A stretch of 60,724 nucleotides of DNA from Aneurinibacillus aneurinilyticus ATCC 12856. GTDB taxonomy: Bacteria; Bacillota; Bacilli; Aneurinibacillales; Aneurinibacillaceae. How positions within the stretch are numbered: the stretch's first letter is position 1; each line of letters begins with the position of its first letter. Where the stretch lies: contig NZ_KE952910.1 of the NCBI RefSeq assembly GCF_000466385.1, positions 27,780-88,503 of the forward strand, given 5' to 3'. The translations under genes were made by a program, and so were the position numbers. The notes under the pieces were generated by a model that was not told the origin of the DNA, made no database searches, and saw only the letters and a list, made by a program, of their open reading frames with translations. Below, piece after piece: positions 15,630-25,676 of this stretch.

Positions 15630-16013
15630 TTGCGGCCATACAACCAAGGAAATCTAGCTACACAAATTGAGCGGAGACCGAAGCCGAAACAGCGTACGAT
15701 CCAGAAGAAGCGCGTGACAATTCGCCCCGGGATTAGCTCTGGAGAGAAACTGCTTTACTTTTTTGCTGTCGTTGCGCTCGTTATTGTATCCACATTTCTC
15801 ATCGCGCGCTACGCAAAAATCTCTTACTATAATTACCAAATCCTTGAGACAAAGCATGAAGTGAAGAAGATTACGGAGCAGAATGGGGAGCTTCATGCCC
15901 AAATCGATGAGTTAAGCAAACCGGAGCGGATTCGTAGCATTGCCGAACAAATGGGATTGACCAAGCTTGATGATACAGTCCGGGTATTTAAAGGCGGCAC
16001 AGCCTCGAATTAG
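15630..16013 (+). CDS. ftsL: FtsL, divisome bitopic membrane protein
   Basis: A 127-residue type II membrane protein: a basic cytoplasmic tail of about 40 residues, one transmembrane segment (LLYFFAVVALVIVSTFLIAR), then an extracytoplasmic coiled coil from about residue 68. It joins DivIC and DivIB in the septal complex that activates PBP2B/FtsW. The TTG start has AAAGGAGGAG 9 bases upstream. Gene position between rsmH and pbpB confirms the identity, since FtsL diverges strongly in sequence. Confidence 0.88.
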   Translation: MRPYNQGNLATQIERRPKPKQRTIQKKRVTIRPGISSGEKLLYFFAVVALVIVSTFLIARYAKISYYNYQILETKHEVKKITEQNGELHAQIDELSKPERIRSIAEQMGLTKLDDTVRVFKGGTASN

Positions 16014-16024
16014 GAGGATGCGAG

Positions 16025-18232
16025 ATGAGAAAAAAGATTAACCTGCGTACGTTATTGATGGGGGGGCTATTTACGCTCTCCTTTTTTGCGCTCATTTTGC
16101 GCACGTTTTGGATTCAATATGTAGACAACACCGAGATTATGGCGAAAGCAACAAATACATGGGAACGAAGTGATGCAATTAATCCGAAGCGCGGCGATAT
16201 TACTGACCGTAATGGGAACCTCCTTGCTTATCAAGGCAAGGCGTATACTGTTATTGCACGTTTAAAGCCATATCCTAATGATGAGAAAAATAAGAACTTT
16301 GTCGCTGATCCAGAGATGACAGCGGCCAAGCTTGCACCGATTCTCAACATGTCCCAGGAAAAAATCATGGAACGTCTGACCAAAAATTTGAAGCAGGTGG
16401 AGCTTCGTCCAGGAGGATGGAAAATCCCGAAGGAAACAGCGGACAAAATAAAAGAACTTAATCTTCCGGGCATCGGGCTGTACGAAGAATCGCGTCGTTA
16501 TTATCCGTCTGGAGCATTCGCAGCGCACGTTATCGGCTATACTAATCTAGAAGGCGAAGCGAAGATGGGGATTGAAAGTATGTTCGATGGACAAATGAAG
16601 GGAGAGAAAGGGAGCTTTACATTCAAAAAAGATGCACACGGGAATCAGTTGCCAGATGGGGTAGAATCATATAAACCAGCCAAGGACGGGAATAGGGTTG
16701 TATTGACGATAGACCACCAGATTCAAAGCTATATCGAAGACGCACTCAATCAGACAACTGCCAAGTATAAGATGGAAGGTGTCAGCGTAGTGGTGGCCGA
16801 CCCGAATACCGGGCAAATTCTCGGTATGGGCACCCGGCCGACATTCAATCCGAATGCTCCGACGGACATTAAGAAGTTTTACAATCCGGTTATTGCAGAG
16901 AATTTCGAGCCTGGTTCGACGTTTAAGATTGCAACGCTTGCCGCTGCCATTGAAGAGAAAAAATTCAACCCTAATGCTGATTATATGTCGGGTACATATA
17001 CCGGTGTACCCGGCGAGCCGATTCGTGACCATAACCGGGGGATTGGTTGGGGCAGAATTTCGTATCGGGAGGGGGTTAAACGCTCCAGTAATATCGCGTT
17101 TGTTCTTCTTGGCTATAAAATGCTTGGCCAGGAGAAGCTATTCAGCTACCTTGAGAAGTTCGGATTTGGACAGAAGACGGGCATTGACCTCCCAGGTGAA
17201 GCGAAGGGGTCTTTCAATCCGAAGCGTAAATATTATCCGCGTGACGTAGCCTCTATTACATTTGGTCAGGGTGTATCAGTAACCGCCATCCAGCAGGTAG
17301 CGGCAGTGGGGGCTATTGCAAACGGCGGAAAGCTGATGAAGCCGTATATTGTTAAGGAAATAAGAGATGCCAAAACAAATCAGGTGATTCAGGAGAATAA
17401 GCCCCAGATGGTACGCCGGGTCGTTTCTGAGGAGACAGCCAAGCAGACGCGGGATTTGCTAGGTGCAGTTGTAAATGAGAAGAATGGGACCGGACAACCA
17501 TTCGCGTTGCCGGGCTATCAGGTGGCGGGTAAAACCGGGACGGCTCAGGTTGCCGAAAAAGGCCGCTATGTTGCAGGTAAATACATTAACTCATTTATTG
17601 GTTTTGCGCCAAAAGATAATCCGAAGCTCCTAATCTTTGTTGTAGTTGACCAGCCTCATATTGACGTGCCATCAGCGGGCGGAAAAATCGTTGCGGCACC
17701 GATTTTCAAATCCGTCATGGAACGCAGCCTTCATTATTTGAAGCTGTCGCCTGATAAAACTGATGAAAAGATCGTAGAAGTTGCGAAGGATGAGTCGACG
17801 TCTATGCCGGATCTTGCGGGAAAAACGGTCACGGAAGGCAAGCAGGCATTAAGGGAAGCAGGCTTGACAGCTCAGGTGCTAGGATCGGGAAAAACGGTTG
17901 TCGGACAGTATCCACAGGCGACCGCCAGGCTTACAAAAGGAACGAATGTATACATACTGACTTCCAAAGAAGGCGTGAAGATGCCGGATCTACAAGGTAA
18001 AACGCTGCGCGAAGTGATGGAACTATCGTCGCTTTTAGGTATTCAAGCACCGGGCATCATCGGAGAAGGATACGTCATCAATCAGAGTATCCAGCCTGGT
18101 ACGATGCTAAAGAAAGGGGACAAGCTTGCGGTTACGTTAGCACCGAAGTCGGAAGTTCCTACTCCCGATTCTGAAAAAGAATCGAAGAAGTCGGAAGACA
18201 AAGAGAAAACGAAACGGAAAACGGAGAACTAA
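16025..18232 (+). CDS. pbpB: PBP2B, septal class B penicillin-binding protein
   Basis: A 735-residue transpeptidase for septal peptidoglycan: an N-terminal membrane anchor (residues about 8-28), a dimerisation domain, a transpeptidase domain with Ser298-TFK, Ser354-Ser-Asn356 and Lys503-Thr-Gly, and two PASTA domains (MPDLAGKTVTEG..., MPDLQGKTLREV...) at the C-terminus. A charged Ser/Glu/Lys tail ends the protein. It works with FtsL, DivIB and FtsW. ATG 16025 follows AGGAGG. The adjacent spoVD is a paralogue with a single PASTA domain, which helps assign the two. Confidence 0.93.
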   Translation: MRKKINLRTLLMGGLFTLSFFALILRTFWIQYVDNTEIMAKATNTWERSDAINPKRGDITDRNGNLLAYQGKAYTVIARLKPYPNDEKNKNFVADPEMTAAKLAPILNMSQEKIMERLTKNLKQVELRPGGWKIPKETADKIKELNLPGIGLYEESRRYYPSGAFAAHVIGYTNLEGEAKMGIESMFDGQMKGEKGSFTFKKDAHGNQLPDGVESYKPAKDGNRVVLTIDHQIQSYIEDALNQTTAKYKMEGVSVVVADPNTGQILGMGTRPTFNPNAPTDIKKFYNPVIAENFEPGSTFKIATLAAAIEEKKFNPNADYMSGTYTGVPGEPIRDHNRGIGWGRISYREGVKRSSNIAFVLLGYKMLGQEKLFSYLEKFGFGQKTGIDLPGEAKGSFNPKRKYYPRDVASITFGQGVSVTAIQQVAAVGAIANGGKLMKPYIVKEIRDAKTNQVIQENKPQMVRRVVSEETAKQTRDLLGAVVNEKNGTGQPFALPGYQVAGKTGTAQVAEKGRYVAGKYINSFIGFAPKDNPKLLIFVVVDQPHIDVPSAGGKIVAAPIFKSVMERSLHYLKLSPDKTDEKIVEVAKDESTSMPDLAGKTVTEGKQALREAGLTAQVLGSGKTVVGQYPQATARLTKGTNVYILTSKEGVKMPDLQGKTLREVMELSSLLGIQAPGIIGEGYVINQSIQPGTMLKKGDKLAVTLAPKSEVPTPDSEKESKKSEDKEKTKRKTEN

Positions 18233-18334
18233 GGAAAGCCTGTTCTATCTTTTTTATTCATCGAATAGGGTATTGGTGAGAATATATTGCGCGGATGAAG
18301 TGAGCGCACCCATTCGGTGAGGAGGAGAAGGACA

Positions 18335-20248
18335 TTGCGTGTATCCGGTGTTACCGTTCGACGACGCATTTTTATTGCGCTATTGCTGGGATTCCTGTTG
18401 TTTTTGCTGTTGATTACACGCCTTGGCTATGTACAGCTTTGGCAAGGCTCGTGGTTAAGGGAGCATGCCGAAGACTTATGGACCCGCAATATTCCATTCG
18501 AAGCAAAGCGGGGGCGCATTCTGGATCGCAACGGCGAAGTGCTGGCGTACAATATCAGTGTGCCGTCTGTTATGGGGATTCCTGCCCAGATTAAAGATAA
18601 ACCTGACACCGCTCGTAAGCTAGCGCCGATTTTAAAAATCGAAGAACAGAAAATTCTAAAGGAAATTAGCCGACGTGAACGTATTGTGCGTGTGCCGGGA
18701 GGACGCCGCGTTTCTGAAGAAGTGGCCAAACAGGTGCAGGCACTTAACATTCCGGGTATTCAACTAGCAGAAGATAGTCAGCGCTATTATCCGAATGGCT
18801 CGCTAGCGGCGCATGTGCTTGGATTTACGGGGGTAGACAATCAAGGATTAACCGGAGTGGAGCGTATATATAATGAAAAGCTTCAAGGTAAGAAAGGGCA
18901 TGTTGCATTTGGAGCAAACGCGGCTGGACAAAAGATGCCTGGACTGCCTGAACGATTTATTCCCCCGGTAGATGGTCAGGATTTATATTTGACGATTGAT
19001 GCGAATATCCAGCGCATCATTGAGCGTGAGCTGGATCAAGCGATGGCTGTATACCAGCCCGATGATGCGATCTCCATTGCCTTTTCCCCGAAAACAGGGG
19101 AAGTATTAGGCATGGCAAGTCGTCCTAATTATGACCCTGGACATTATAAGGACTATCCCGTAGAAACGTACAATCGAAATTTGCCGATTTGGAAAACATA
19201 TGAACCAGGCTCTACATTTAAGATTATTACACTTGCTGCTGCCCTTGAAGATAAAAAGGTCGACCTAGATAAAGATACATTTAATGATCCCGGCTCTATT
19301 AAGGTAGCTGGTGCAACGCTGCGCTGCTGGAGGCGGGGTGGCCATGGACAGCAAACGTTCCTTGAAGGCGTGCAGAATTCATGCAACCCGGGTTTTGTAT
19401 TGCTGGGGCAGCGTCTCGGTAAGGAACGGCTCTTTCATTACATTAAGGAATTTGGTTTTGGAAAGCGGACGGGCATCGATCTGCTGGGTGAAGAAAACGG
19501 CGTGCTGTTTAAGCTGAATCGGGTAGGACCGGTCGAGCTGGCCACTACGGCGTTTGGGCAGGGTGTTTCTGTTACTCCCATTCAGCAGGTGCAGGCGGTA
19601 GGGGCAGCGATTAATGGCGGAAAGCTGATGAAGCCGCATCTTGCTAAGTCATGGCACGATCCGAAAACCGGCAAGACGGTACAGGAGAATAAGCCGCAGC
19701 CAGTCCGCCAGGTTATTTCTCCAGAAACATCTGCTGAAGTGCGTCGAGCGCTTGAGAGCGTTGTTGCCAATGGTACAGGGGGCAATGCCTACATCGATGG
19801 CTATCGTGTCGGGGGAAAAACCGGAACGGCCCAGGTAGTAGAGAATGGAGTGTATTCGAAGAGTAAACATATCGTATCGTTCATCGGTTTTGCGCCTGCA
19901 GACGATCCGCAAATTATTGTCTATACGGCTATAAATAACCCGAAAGGCATTCAGTTCGGAGGAGTTGTGGCTGCGCCGATCGTGCGCAATATTCTAGAGT
20001 CATCCTTACATTATATGAAAGTGCCGCCTCGTACGCAGCAGATGGACAAAAAATATAAATATCCCGACAAAAAAATCGTACAGGTGCCGAATCTTATCGG
20101 CATGGAGCGTAAAGATATTACTGCTTCATACTATGCCTTCCCGCTTGACATTGCAGGTAGTGGTACTAAAGTATCCTATCAATCGCCGCAGCCAGGCACG
20201 AGAGTGGAAGAAGGCGCGACAATTCGTGTTTATTTGGGTGACAAATAA
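18335..20248 (+). CDS. spoVD: SpoVD, sporulation class B penicillin-binding protein
   Basis: A 637-residue PBP needed for spore cortex synthesis with SpoVE. One membrane segment lies at about residues 10-32; catalytic motifs are Ser293-TFK, Ser349-Cys-Asn351 and Lys495-Thr-Gly. One PASTA domain (VPNLIGMERKDI...) ends the protein. TTG 18335 fits GGAGGAG about 8 bases upstream; the GTG at 18317 lies before that site. The 102-bp gap to pbpB could carry its own sporulation promoter, but I found no convincing sigma-E match. Confidence 0.92.
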   Translation: MRVSGVTVRRRIFIALLLGFLLFLLLITRLGYVQLWQGSWLREHAEDLWTRNIPFEAKRGRILDRNGEVLAYNISVPSVMGIPAQIKDKPDTARKLAPILKIEEQKILKEISRRERIVRVPGGRRVSEEVAKQVQALNIPGIQLAEDSQRYYPNGSLAAHVLGFTGVDNQGLTGVERIYNEKLQGKKGHVAFGANAAGQKMPGLPERFIPPVDGQDLYLTIDANIQRIIERELDQAMAVYQPDDAISIAFSPKTGEVLGMASRPNYDPGHYKDYPVETYNRNLPIWKTYEPGSTFKIITLAAALEDKKVDLDKDTFNDPGSIKVAGATLRCWRRGGHGQQTFLEGVQNSCNPGFVLLGQRLGKERLFHYIKEFGFGKRTGIDLLGEENGVLFKLNRVGPVELATTAFGQGVSVTPIQQVQAVGAAINGGKLMKPHLAKSWHDPKTGKTVQENKPQPVRQVISPETSAEVRRALESVVANGTGGNAYIDGYRVGGKTGTAQVVENGVYSKSKHIVSFIGFAPADDPQIIVYTAINNPKGIQFGGVVAAPIVRNILESSLHYMKVPPRTQQMDKKYKYPDKKIVQVPNLIGMERKDITASYYAFPLDIAGSGTKVSYQSPQPGTRVEEGATIRVYLGDK

Positions 20249-20330
20249 AACAAAGAGCATTACAATAAATTCGTTATGATTTATAGATGAAGATGAAGCG
20301 GGAGAACCGCGGGAAAGAAGGAGAAGGACG

Positions 20331-21812
20331 ATGCAACTAGAAGAGTTACTGGCACCTCTCGCTCTGTGGCGGACGACAGGGGACGTGAAAACAGAAATCA
20401 CCGGGATCGAAATTGATTCGCGCAAGGTGAAGCCGGGCGATTTGTTTATTTGCTTGCCTGGTTTCACAGTGGACGGACACGATTTTGCTGAGAAAGCCGT
20501 TCTTCAGGGGGCGGCAGCCATTTTAGCACAGCGATCAATTGAAGCAGACGTTCCTGTTATTTATGTGCCGGACACAAGGCGGGCAATGGCTGTGCTCGGA
20601 GATCGTTTCTTCGGCCAACCGACGCACCTGATGAAGGTTATCGGGGTAACGGGAACGAATGGCAAGACGACGACTACACATTTAATTGAACGCATTTTAG
20701 AAGCGGCTGGGCATCCAACGGGCATTATCGGTACGATTGAGATGCGCATTGCGGATGAAGTTCGTGAAGTAAAGAATACGACTCCTGAAGCGCTTGATTT
20801 GCACCGTGCCTTTCGCTGGATGAAAGATAAAGGCGCTGAATATGCGGCTATTGAGGTATCCTCACATGCCCTTGATATGGGGCGGGTGCGTGGTGTACGA
20901 TTTGCTACGGGCGTATTTACCAATTTGACACAGGATCATCTTGATTACCATAAAACGATGGAGAATTATCTGCAGGCGAAAGGGCTCTTGTTCTCCCAGC
21001 TTGGCAATGAGTATGATAGGGAGCGTATGAAATACGCCATACTGAATATAGATGATCCCGCAAGCGAGACCTTTGCCCGGATGACGTCGGCGCAAGTTAT
21101 TACGTATGGTATTCGGGATAAAGCCGATGTACGCGCCAGAGATATTTCGATTACGGCCATGGGTACAAAGCTAAAGCTAGAAACATTTGTGGGCAGCATT
21201 GATTTGACATTGCGCATGATCGGTAATTTTAATGTGTATAATGTGCTGGCGGCGACGGCAGCTTGCCTTGTGGAGGGTATCCCTCTTGAGACAATTAAGC
21301 GGACATTGGAGCAGGTAGAAGGTGTACGCGGCAGATTTGAGCGTGTAGATGCAGGACAGGATTATACAGTAATTGTCGACTACGCTCATACACCTGACAG
21401 CTTGGAGAATGTGCTGAAAACGGTTCGTGAGTTTGCTGAGGGCAAGGTGTACTGCGTTGTAGGCTGTGGGGGTGACCGTGATCGAACGAAGCGTCCGATC
21501 ATGGCGGCCATTGCTGCGCGTCATGCTGATATAGCAGTTATTACATCTGATAATCCACGTTCGGAAGATCCGCAGGCGATTATTGACGAGATGATAGAAG
21601 GCCTTGTTGCCAATGGTATTGATAAAGATCGGTATTTCACTCAAGTGGACCGTAGGGAAGCGATTCGGGAAACGATTCACAGGGCAGGGCCTAAGGATGT
21701 GGTACTCATCGCCGGTAAAGGCCATGAGACGTATCAAATTTTAAAAGACAAAACCATCCACTTTGATGATAAGGAAGAGGCATATCAAGCCATACTAGAA
21801 AAGAAGAAATAG
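20331..21812 (+). CDS. murE: MurE, UDP-MurNAc-tripeptide synthetase (meso-DAP adding)
   Basis: A 493-residue Mur ligase that adds the third stem-peptide residue in the cytosol. The ATP loop [13 protein letters not shown] lies near residue 110, with [12 protein letters not shown] and [11 protein letters not shown] following. The DNPR motif (Asp407-Arg410) is diagnostic of enzymes that use meso-diaminopimelate, not lysine. The C-terminal GKGHETYQ is also typical. GAAAGAAGGAG precedes the ATG. It is followed by mraY after 31 bp. Confidence 0.95.
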   Translation: MQLEELLAPLALWRTTGDVKTEITGIEIDSRKVKPGDLFICLPGFTVDGHDFAEKAVLQGAAAILAQRSIEADVPVIYVPDTRRAMAVLGDRFFGQPTHLMKVIGVTGTNGKTTTTHLIERILEAAGHPTGIIGTIEMRIADEVREVKNTTPEALDLHRAFRWMKDKGAEYAAIEVSSHALDMGRVRGVRFATGVFTNLTQDHLDYHKTMENYLQAKGLLFSQLGNEYDRERMKYAILNIDDPASETFARMTSAQVITYGIRDKADVRARDISITAMGTKLKLETFVGSIDLTLRMIGNFNVYNVLAATAACLVEGIPLETIKRTLEQVEGVRGRFERVDAGQDYTVIVDYAHTPDSLENVLKTVREFAEGKVYCVVGCGGDRDRTKRPIMAAIAARHADIAVITSDNPRSEDPQAIIDEMIEGLVANGIDKDRYFTQVDRREAIRETIHRAGPKDVVLIAGKGHETYQILKDKTIHFDDKEEAYQAILEKKK

Positions 21813-21843
21813 GATGAGGAGATTATAGAAAGGAGGGCGTACA

Positions 21844-22806
21844 ATGCTTGTACGGGTTTTGTTTTTTTCCATTGCCGCAGCTTTTTTAATTGCTGTGCTT
21901 CTCGCTCCGCTCTTCATCCCTATTCTAAGACGGTTGAAGTTTGGCCAGGCGATTCGTGAAGAAGGGCCGAAAGGGCATCAGAAAAAAGCGGGGACACCAA
22001 CAATGGGCGGTATTATCATTTTGCTTGCCCTTACGTTCACCGTTATTAAATTCACTAACCAATCGGTCGAGATTTTTCTTCTTCTTTTTATTACACTGGG
22101 CTATGGACTTATTGGTTTTTTGGACGATTTCATCAAGATTGTAATGAAGCGCAACCTGGGGCTGACCGCAAAACAAAAGCTATTCGGTCAGCTCGTTATT
22201 GGAGCGGTATTCTACTATGTGCTTGTCCGCAACGGATATGATACGATCATTTCTATTCCGGGAATTCATTGGAGTATTGATATCGGATGGCTGTATTTAC
22301 CGCTTGTGCTTATCATGACCATCGGGGCGTCTAATGCGGTTAATCTAACAGACGGTCTGGATGGACTGCTTGCAGGTACAAGTGCGATTGCATTTAGTGC
22401 GTATGCGGTTATTGCTTGGGTGTCGAGTCAGATGAACATTGCTATTTTTGCTGCTGCAGTAGTAGGGGCTGTGCTTGGTTTTCTGGTGTTCAATGCACAT
22501 CCGGCTAAAGTGTTTATGGGAGATACGGGATCGCTTGCATTGGGCGGAGCCATCGCCGGGATCGCTATTCTTACCAAGACGGAAATTCTGCTCATCATTA
22601 TCGGCGGTGTATTCGTTATGGAAGCTTTATCTGTTATTATTCAAGTACTTTCTTACAAAACACGTAAAAAACGGGTGTTTCGCATGAGTCCATTGCATCA
22701 TCATTATGAGTTGGGCGGCTGGTCTGAATGGCGGGTTGTGGTAACTTTCTGGTTTGCTGGATTGATTTGCGCGAGCCTGGGTGTATATATTGGGGTGTTA
22801 AGCTGA
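21844..22806 (+). CDS. mraY: MraY, phospho-MurNAc-pentapeptide translocase
   Basis: A 320-residue integral membrane enzyme with about ten transmembrane segments that makes lipid I. Signatures are GTPTMGG in the first cytoplasmic loop, [32 protein letters not shown] and the histidine-rich [22 protein letters not shown] precedes the ATG. The stop overlaps the murD start by one base. Confidence 0.95.
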   Translation: MLVRVLFFSIAAAFLIAVLLAPLFIPILRRLKFGQAIREEGPKGHQKKAGTPTMGGIIILLALTFTVIKFTNQSVEIFLLLFITLGYGLIGFLDDFIKIVMKRNLGLTAKQKLFGQLVIGAVFYYVLVRNGYDTIISIPGIHWSIDIGWLYLPLVLIMTIGASNAVNLTDGLDGLLAGTSAIAFSAYAVIAWVSSQMNIAIFAAAVVGAVLGFLVFNAHPAKVFMGDTGSLALGGAIAGIAILTKTEILLIIIGGVFVMEALSVIIQVLSYKTRKKRVFRMSPLHHHYELGGWSEWRVVVTFWFAGLICASLGVYIGVLS

Positions 22807-24227
22807 TGTCCATTGAAGAAGGAAGAACGTTATATAAAGGAAAACAGGCGGTTGTGCTTGGCCTTGCTAAGAGCGGGGTCGCCGTGGCTCGCACACTGAA
22901 AGCGTGTGGGGGTACCGTTACAGTCAACGATAAAAAACCGGAGAATGAGTGCGAAGAAGCAGAGTTGCTCAGGAAGGAAGGAATTTCTGTTATCTGTGGC
23001 GGGCATCCAGACGATGTTGTAAATCCGAATGTTGATATTGTCATTAAAAACCCAGGTATTCCATATACGGTAGCGCCAATTCAGAAGGCGGAATCACTCG
23101 GGATTCCGGTTGTCACAGAAGTGGAGATTGCTTACGAATTGTCAGATGCACCGATTATCGGCATTACTGGATCGAATGGAAAGACGACAACTACGACATT
23201 GATTGGCCGCATGCTGGAAGAGGGCGGCCTTGCGCCGATCGTAGCTGGCAACATCGGGACTCCGCTAAGTGAACAGGCATTACAGGCGGAGGCGAGTCAG
23301 GTATTGGTAGCTGAACTTAGCAGCTTTCAACTTAAAGGCACTAGAAAATTTCATCCAGTGATCGCGTGTCTGCTAAATGTATATGATGCACATTTAGATT
23401 ACCATAAAACAAAAGAAGATTACGTACATAGCAAAAGTAAACTTTTTATGAATCAGGATGAGTCAAATGTGGCTGTACTAAATTATGATAACGAAATTTG
23501 CCGTAATCTAGCTGCAGAAATTCGTTCGCAAATTCTCTGGTTTAGCACAATAGAAACAGTAGAGCAAGGAGCCTTTCTACGGGATGGGGCCATCGTATTC
23601 AAACGTCCTTTATCAGGCAACCTGAAAGATAAGCTAGACGGGGCACCAGAAGAAGAAGTGGTAGTTCGCCTAGAGGAACTGGCGTTGCCCGGTGCTCACA
23701 ACGTAGAGAATATGCTGGCGGCAATTTGTGTGGCTCGGGCCGCTGGTGCAAATATGGAAGCGCTCCGCCATGTTCTGCGTACGTTTTCTGGCGTAGAACA
23801 TCGACTCGAATTCGTAGACGAAATCGATGGCGTTAAATACTATAATGATTCAAAGGCGACCAATCCGGAAGCGGCCAGCCGTGCGCTTGACTCATTTTCT
23901 GCTCCGATTGTTTGGATTGGTGGGGGACTTGATCGAGGTATTGATTTCCAAGAATTGGTACCTCTGCTTCGCCGACATGTCAAGGCAGTTATTACATACG
24001 GGCAGACCGCAGAAAAATTGTTGGCTCGGGCGGAAGATGCGGGGATTATTCGGACCAAGCGCGTCGATACTGTTATTGATGCGGTTGCCGAAGCCAAGTC
24101 CATTGCTCGGGAAGGCGACATTGTGCTGCTCTCGCCGGCGTGTGCCAGCTGGGACATGTACAAATCGTTCGAGGAGCGGGGGGTCTTGTTTAAGCAATCC
24201 GTGCATAAGCTTAAAACAAGCCCGTAA
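22806..24227 (+). CDS. murD: MurD, UDP-MurNAc-L-Ala:D-Glu ligase
   Basis: A 473-residue Mur ligase adding D-glutamate. It has an N-terminal Rossmann segment (VVLGLAKSGVAVART), the ATP site GITGSNGKTTTTTLIG, the central LNVYDAHLDYHKTKEDY, and EHRLEFVDEIDGVKYYNDSKATNPEA. ATG 22806 lies in TGATG, giving translational coupling to mraY; the frame extends upstream inside mraY without a start signal. Confidence 0.95.
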   Translation: MSIEEGRTLYKGKQAVVLGLAKSGVAVARTLKACGGTVTVNDKKPENECEEAELLRKEGISVICGGHPDDVVNPNVDIVIKNPGIPYTVAPIQKAESLGIPVVTEVEIAYELSDAPIIGITGSNGKTTTTTLIGRMLEEGGLAPIVAGNIGTPLSEQALQAEASQVLVAELSSFQLKGTRKFHPVIACLLNVYDAHLDYHKTKEDYVHSKSKLFMNQDESNVAVLNYDNEICRNLAAEIRSQILWFSTIETVEQGAFLRDGAIVFKRPLSGNLKDKLDGAPEEEVVVRLEELALPGAHNVENMLAAICVARAAGANMEALRHVLRTFSGVEHRLEFVDEIDGVKYYNDSKATNPEAASRALDSFSAPIVWIGGGLDRGIDFQELVPLLRRHVKAVITYGQTAEKLLARAEDAGIIRTKRVDTVIDAVAEAKSIAREGDIVLLSPACASWDMYKSFEERGVLFKQSVHKLKTSP

Positions 24228-24315
24228 CCGCTGTTTGAAGGTTTAATCAAAATCAGGTGATTGAACGGACAGGCGGCAGGGTGCGGCAAATTCTGCGCTG
24301 TAAGAGGTGTTTTGC

Positions 24316-25407
24316 GTGACAAAGGCCCGTTCAACTCCTGATTTTATTATTATTGTCGTGACATTTGTGTTGCTGGCGATTGGCGTGGTCATGGTGTACA
24401 GCTCAAGTGCTGTGGTCGCCGCCCAGAAAGGCGACCCCTTCTTTTTCACCAAGCGCCAGCTTATTTTTGCTACACTTGGTATTGCGGCGATGTTTGTAAC
24501 AATGAACGTAGATTATTGGGTATGGAAAAAATGGGCGAAGCCGGGTCTCATTTTTTGCTTCTTTCTACTGATTATCGTTCTGATTATTGGTAAAGAAGTC
24601 AATGGAGCAAAAAGCTGGCTTGGTATCGGTGCATTTGGAATTCAGCCGGCAGAGTTTATGAAGCTGGGAATGGCGGCATTTCTGGCAAAATGGCTATCAG
24701 ACAATCAGAAAGACATCGGTTCGTTCACTAAAGGGCTGGTACCTACGCTTGGCATCGTCTGCCTGGCATTCGGAATGATTATGCTTCAGCCGGATCTTGG
24801 AACAGGTACGGTATTGTTCGGTACTTCTGTATTGATGATTTTTGTAGCAGGTGCACGGATGAAGCACTTGCTCGGCCTGGCCCTGCTTGGGGTAATTGGA
24901 TTCATAGGGCTTGTGTTGGCTGCGCCTTACAGAATTAAACGAATAACGTCCTTTATCGATCCATGGTCGGACCCGCTTGGCGCTGGCTATCAATTGATTC
25001 AATCATTATATGCGATTGGACCGGGTGGGCTGATGGGACTCGGAATCGGAATGAGTCGGCAGAAGTTCCTGTACTTACCTGAACCGTATAATGATTTTAT
25101 CTTTTCGATTTTGGCTGAGGAGCTTGGGTTTATTGGAGGGGCGACCGTGCTTCTGCTGTTTCTGCTGTTATTATGGCGAGGCATGCGTACCGCAGTGACA
25201 GCACCTGATTTATTTGGAAGCCTGCTTGCAACTGGCATTATTGGAATGCTGGCGATTCAGGTCATTATTAATGTGGGTGTAGTCACGGGCATGTTTCCGG
25301 TAACGGGCATTACGCTTCCGTTTCTTAGCTATGGAGGTTCTTCGCTTACACTTATGCTTACAGGAATTGGTGTTCTATTAAATATTTCCCGCTATTCCAA
25401 GATGTAG
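24316..25407 (+). CDS. spoVE: SpoVE, SEDS-family peptidoglycan glycosyltransferase
   Basis: A 363-residue SEDS protein with about ten membrane segments, paired with SpoVD for spore cortex synthesis. It matches SpoVE closely: MVYSSSAVVA, NGAKSWLGIGAFGIQPAEFMK (broken here for length), LQPDLGTGTV and the final TLPFLSYGGSSLTLML. GTG 24316 has AAGAGG 8 bases upstream; GTG 24307 overlaps that site. A vegetative FtsW role cannot be fully excluded, but the position in the dcw cluster is that of spoVE. Confidence 0.88.
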   Translation: MTKARSTPDFIIIVVTFVLLAIGVVMVYSSSAVVAAQKGDPFFFTKRQLIFATLGIAAMFVTMNVDYWVWKKWAKPGLIFCFFLLIIVLIIGKEVNGAKSWLGIGAFGIQPAEFMKLGMAAFLAKWLSDNQKDIGSFTKGLVPTLGIVCLAFGMIMLQPDLGTGTVLFGTSVLMIFVAGARMKHLLGLALLGVIGFIGLVLAAPYRIKRITSFIDPWSDPLGAGYQLIQSLYAIGPGGLMGLGIGMSRQKFLYLPEPYNDFIFSILAEELGFIGGATVLLLFLLLLWRGMRTAVTAPDLFGSLLATGIIGMLAIQVIINVGVVTGMFPVTGITLPFLSYGGSSLTLMLTGIGVLLNISRYSKM

Positions 25408-25466
25408 ACGAACAGGGTACAATAGAAAACGGTAGTTTTGGTGCTGAGAATGATGTAGTTTTTATG

Positions 25467-25610
25467 TCGGGATGCAGGGCGCAAAGCCATAGCTTTTCTT
25501 TTTAGTCTAGTATATGTGCTTCCACGGCTCTTGTTTGGGTGCATGTATATGGACGGTGCTGCTTTTGTAGGCAGAAAAGAAACCAGCTCGGCGCGTGCCC
25601 TGCATTTCGA
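25467..25610 (+). other. Stem-closed structured element between spoVE and murG
   Basis: In the 269-bp gap, TCGGGATGCAGGGC (25467-25480) pairs with GCCCTGCATTTCGA (25597-25610). That is 14 bp with two G-U pairs, and one or two more inner pairs are possible. An inner helix CTTTTCT (25494-25500) / AGAAAAG (25573-25579) stacks inside. No T-run follows, so it is not a terminator, and no open frame fits. It could be a structured RNA domain in the transcript or a small inverted-repeat insertion; I see no target-site duplication. Confidence 0.55.
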
Positions 25611-25676
25611 TATTATTTTGCAACATACGTCGATAACGGAAATACAATAGTTTGATATAAAAGGAGCCAGGTTCAT

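Noticed and set aside
18233-18334. Sigma-E promoter in the pbpB-spoVD gap
   Set aside because: CATCGAAT (18259-18266) resembles a -10 box but no acceptable -35 is found at the right distance.
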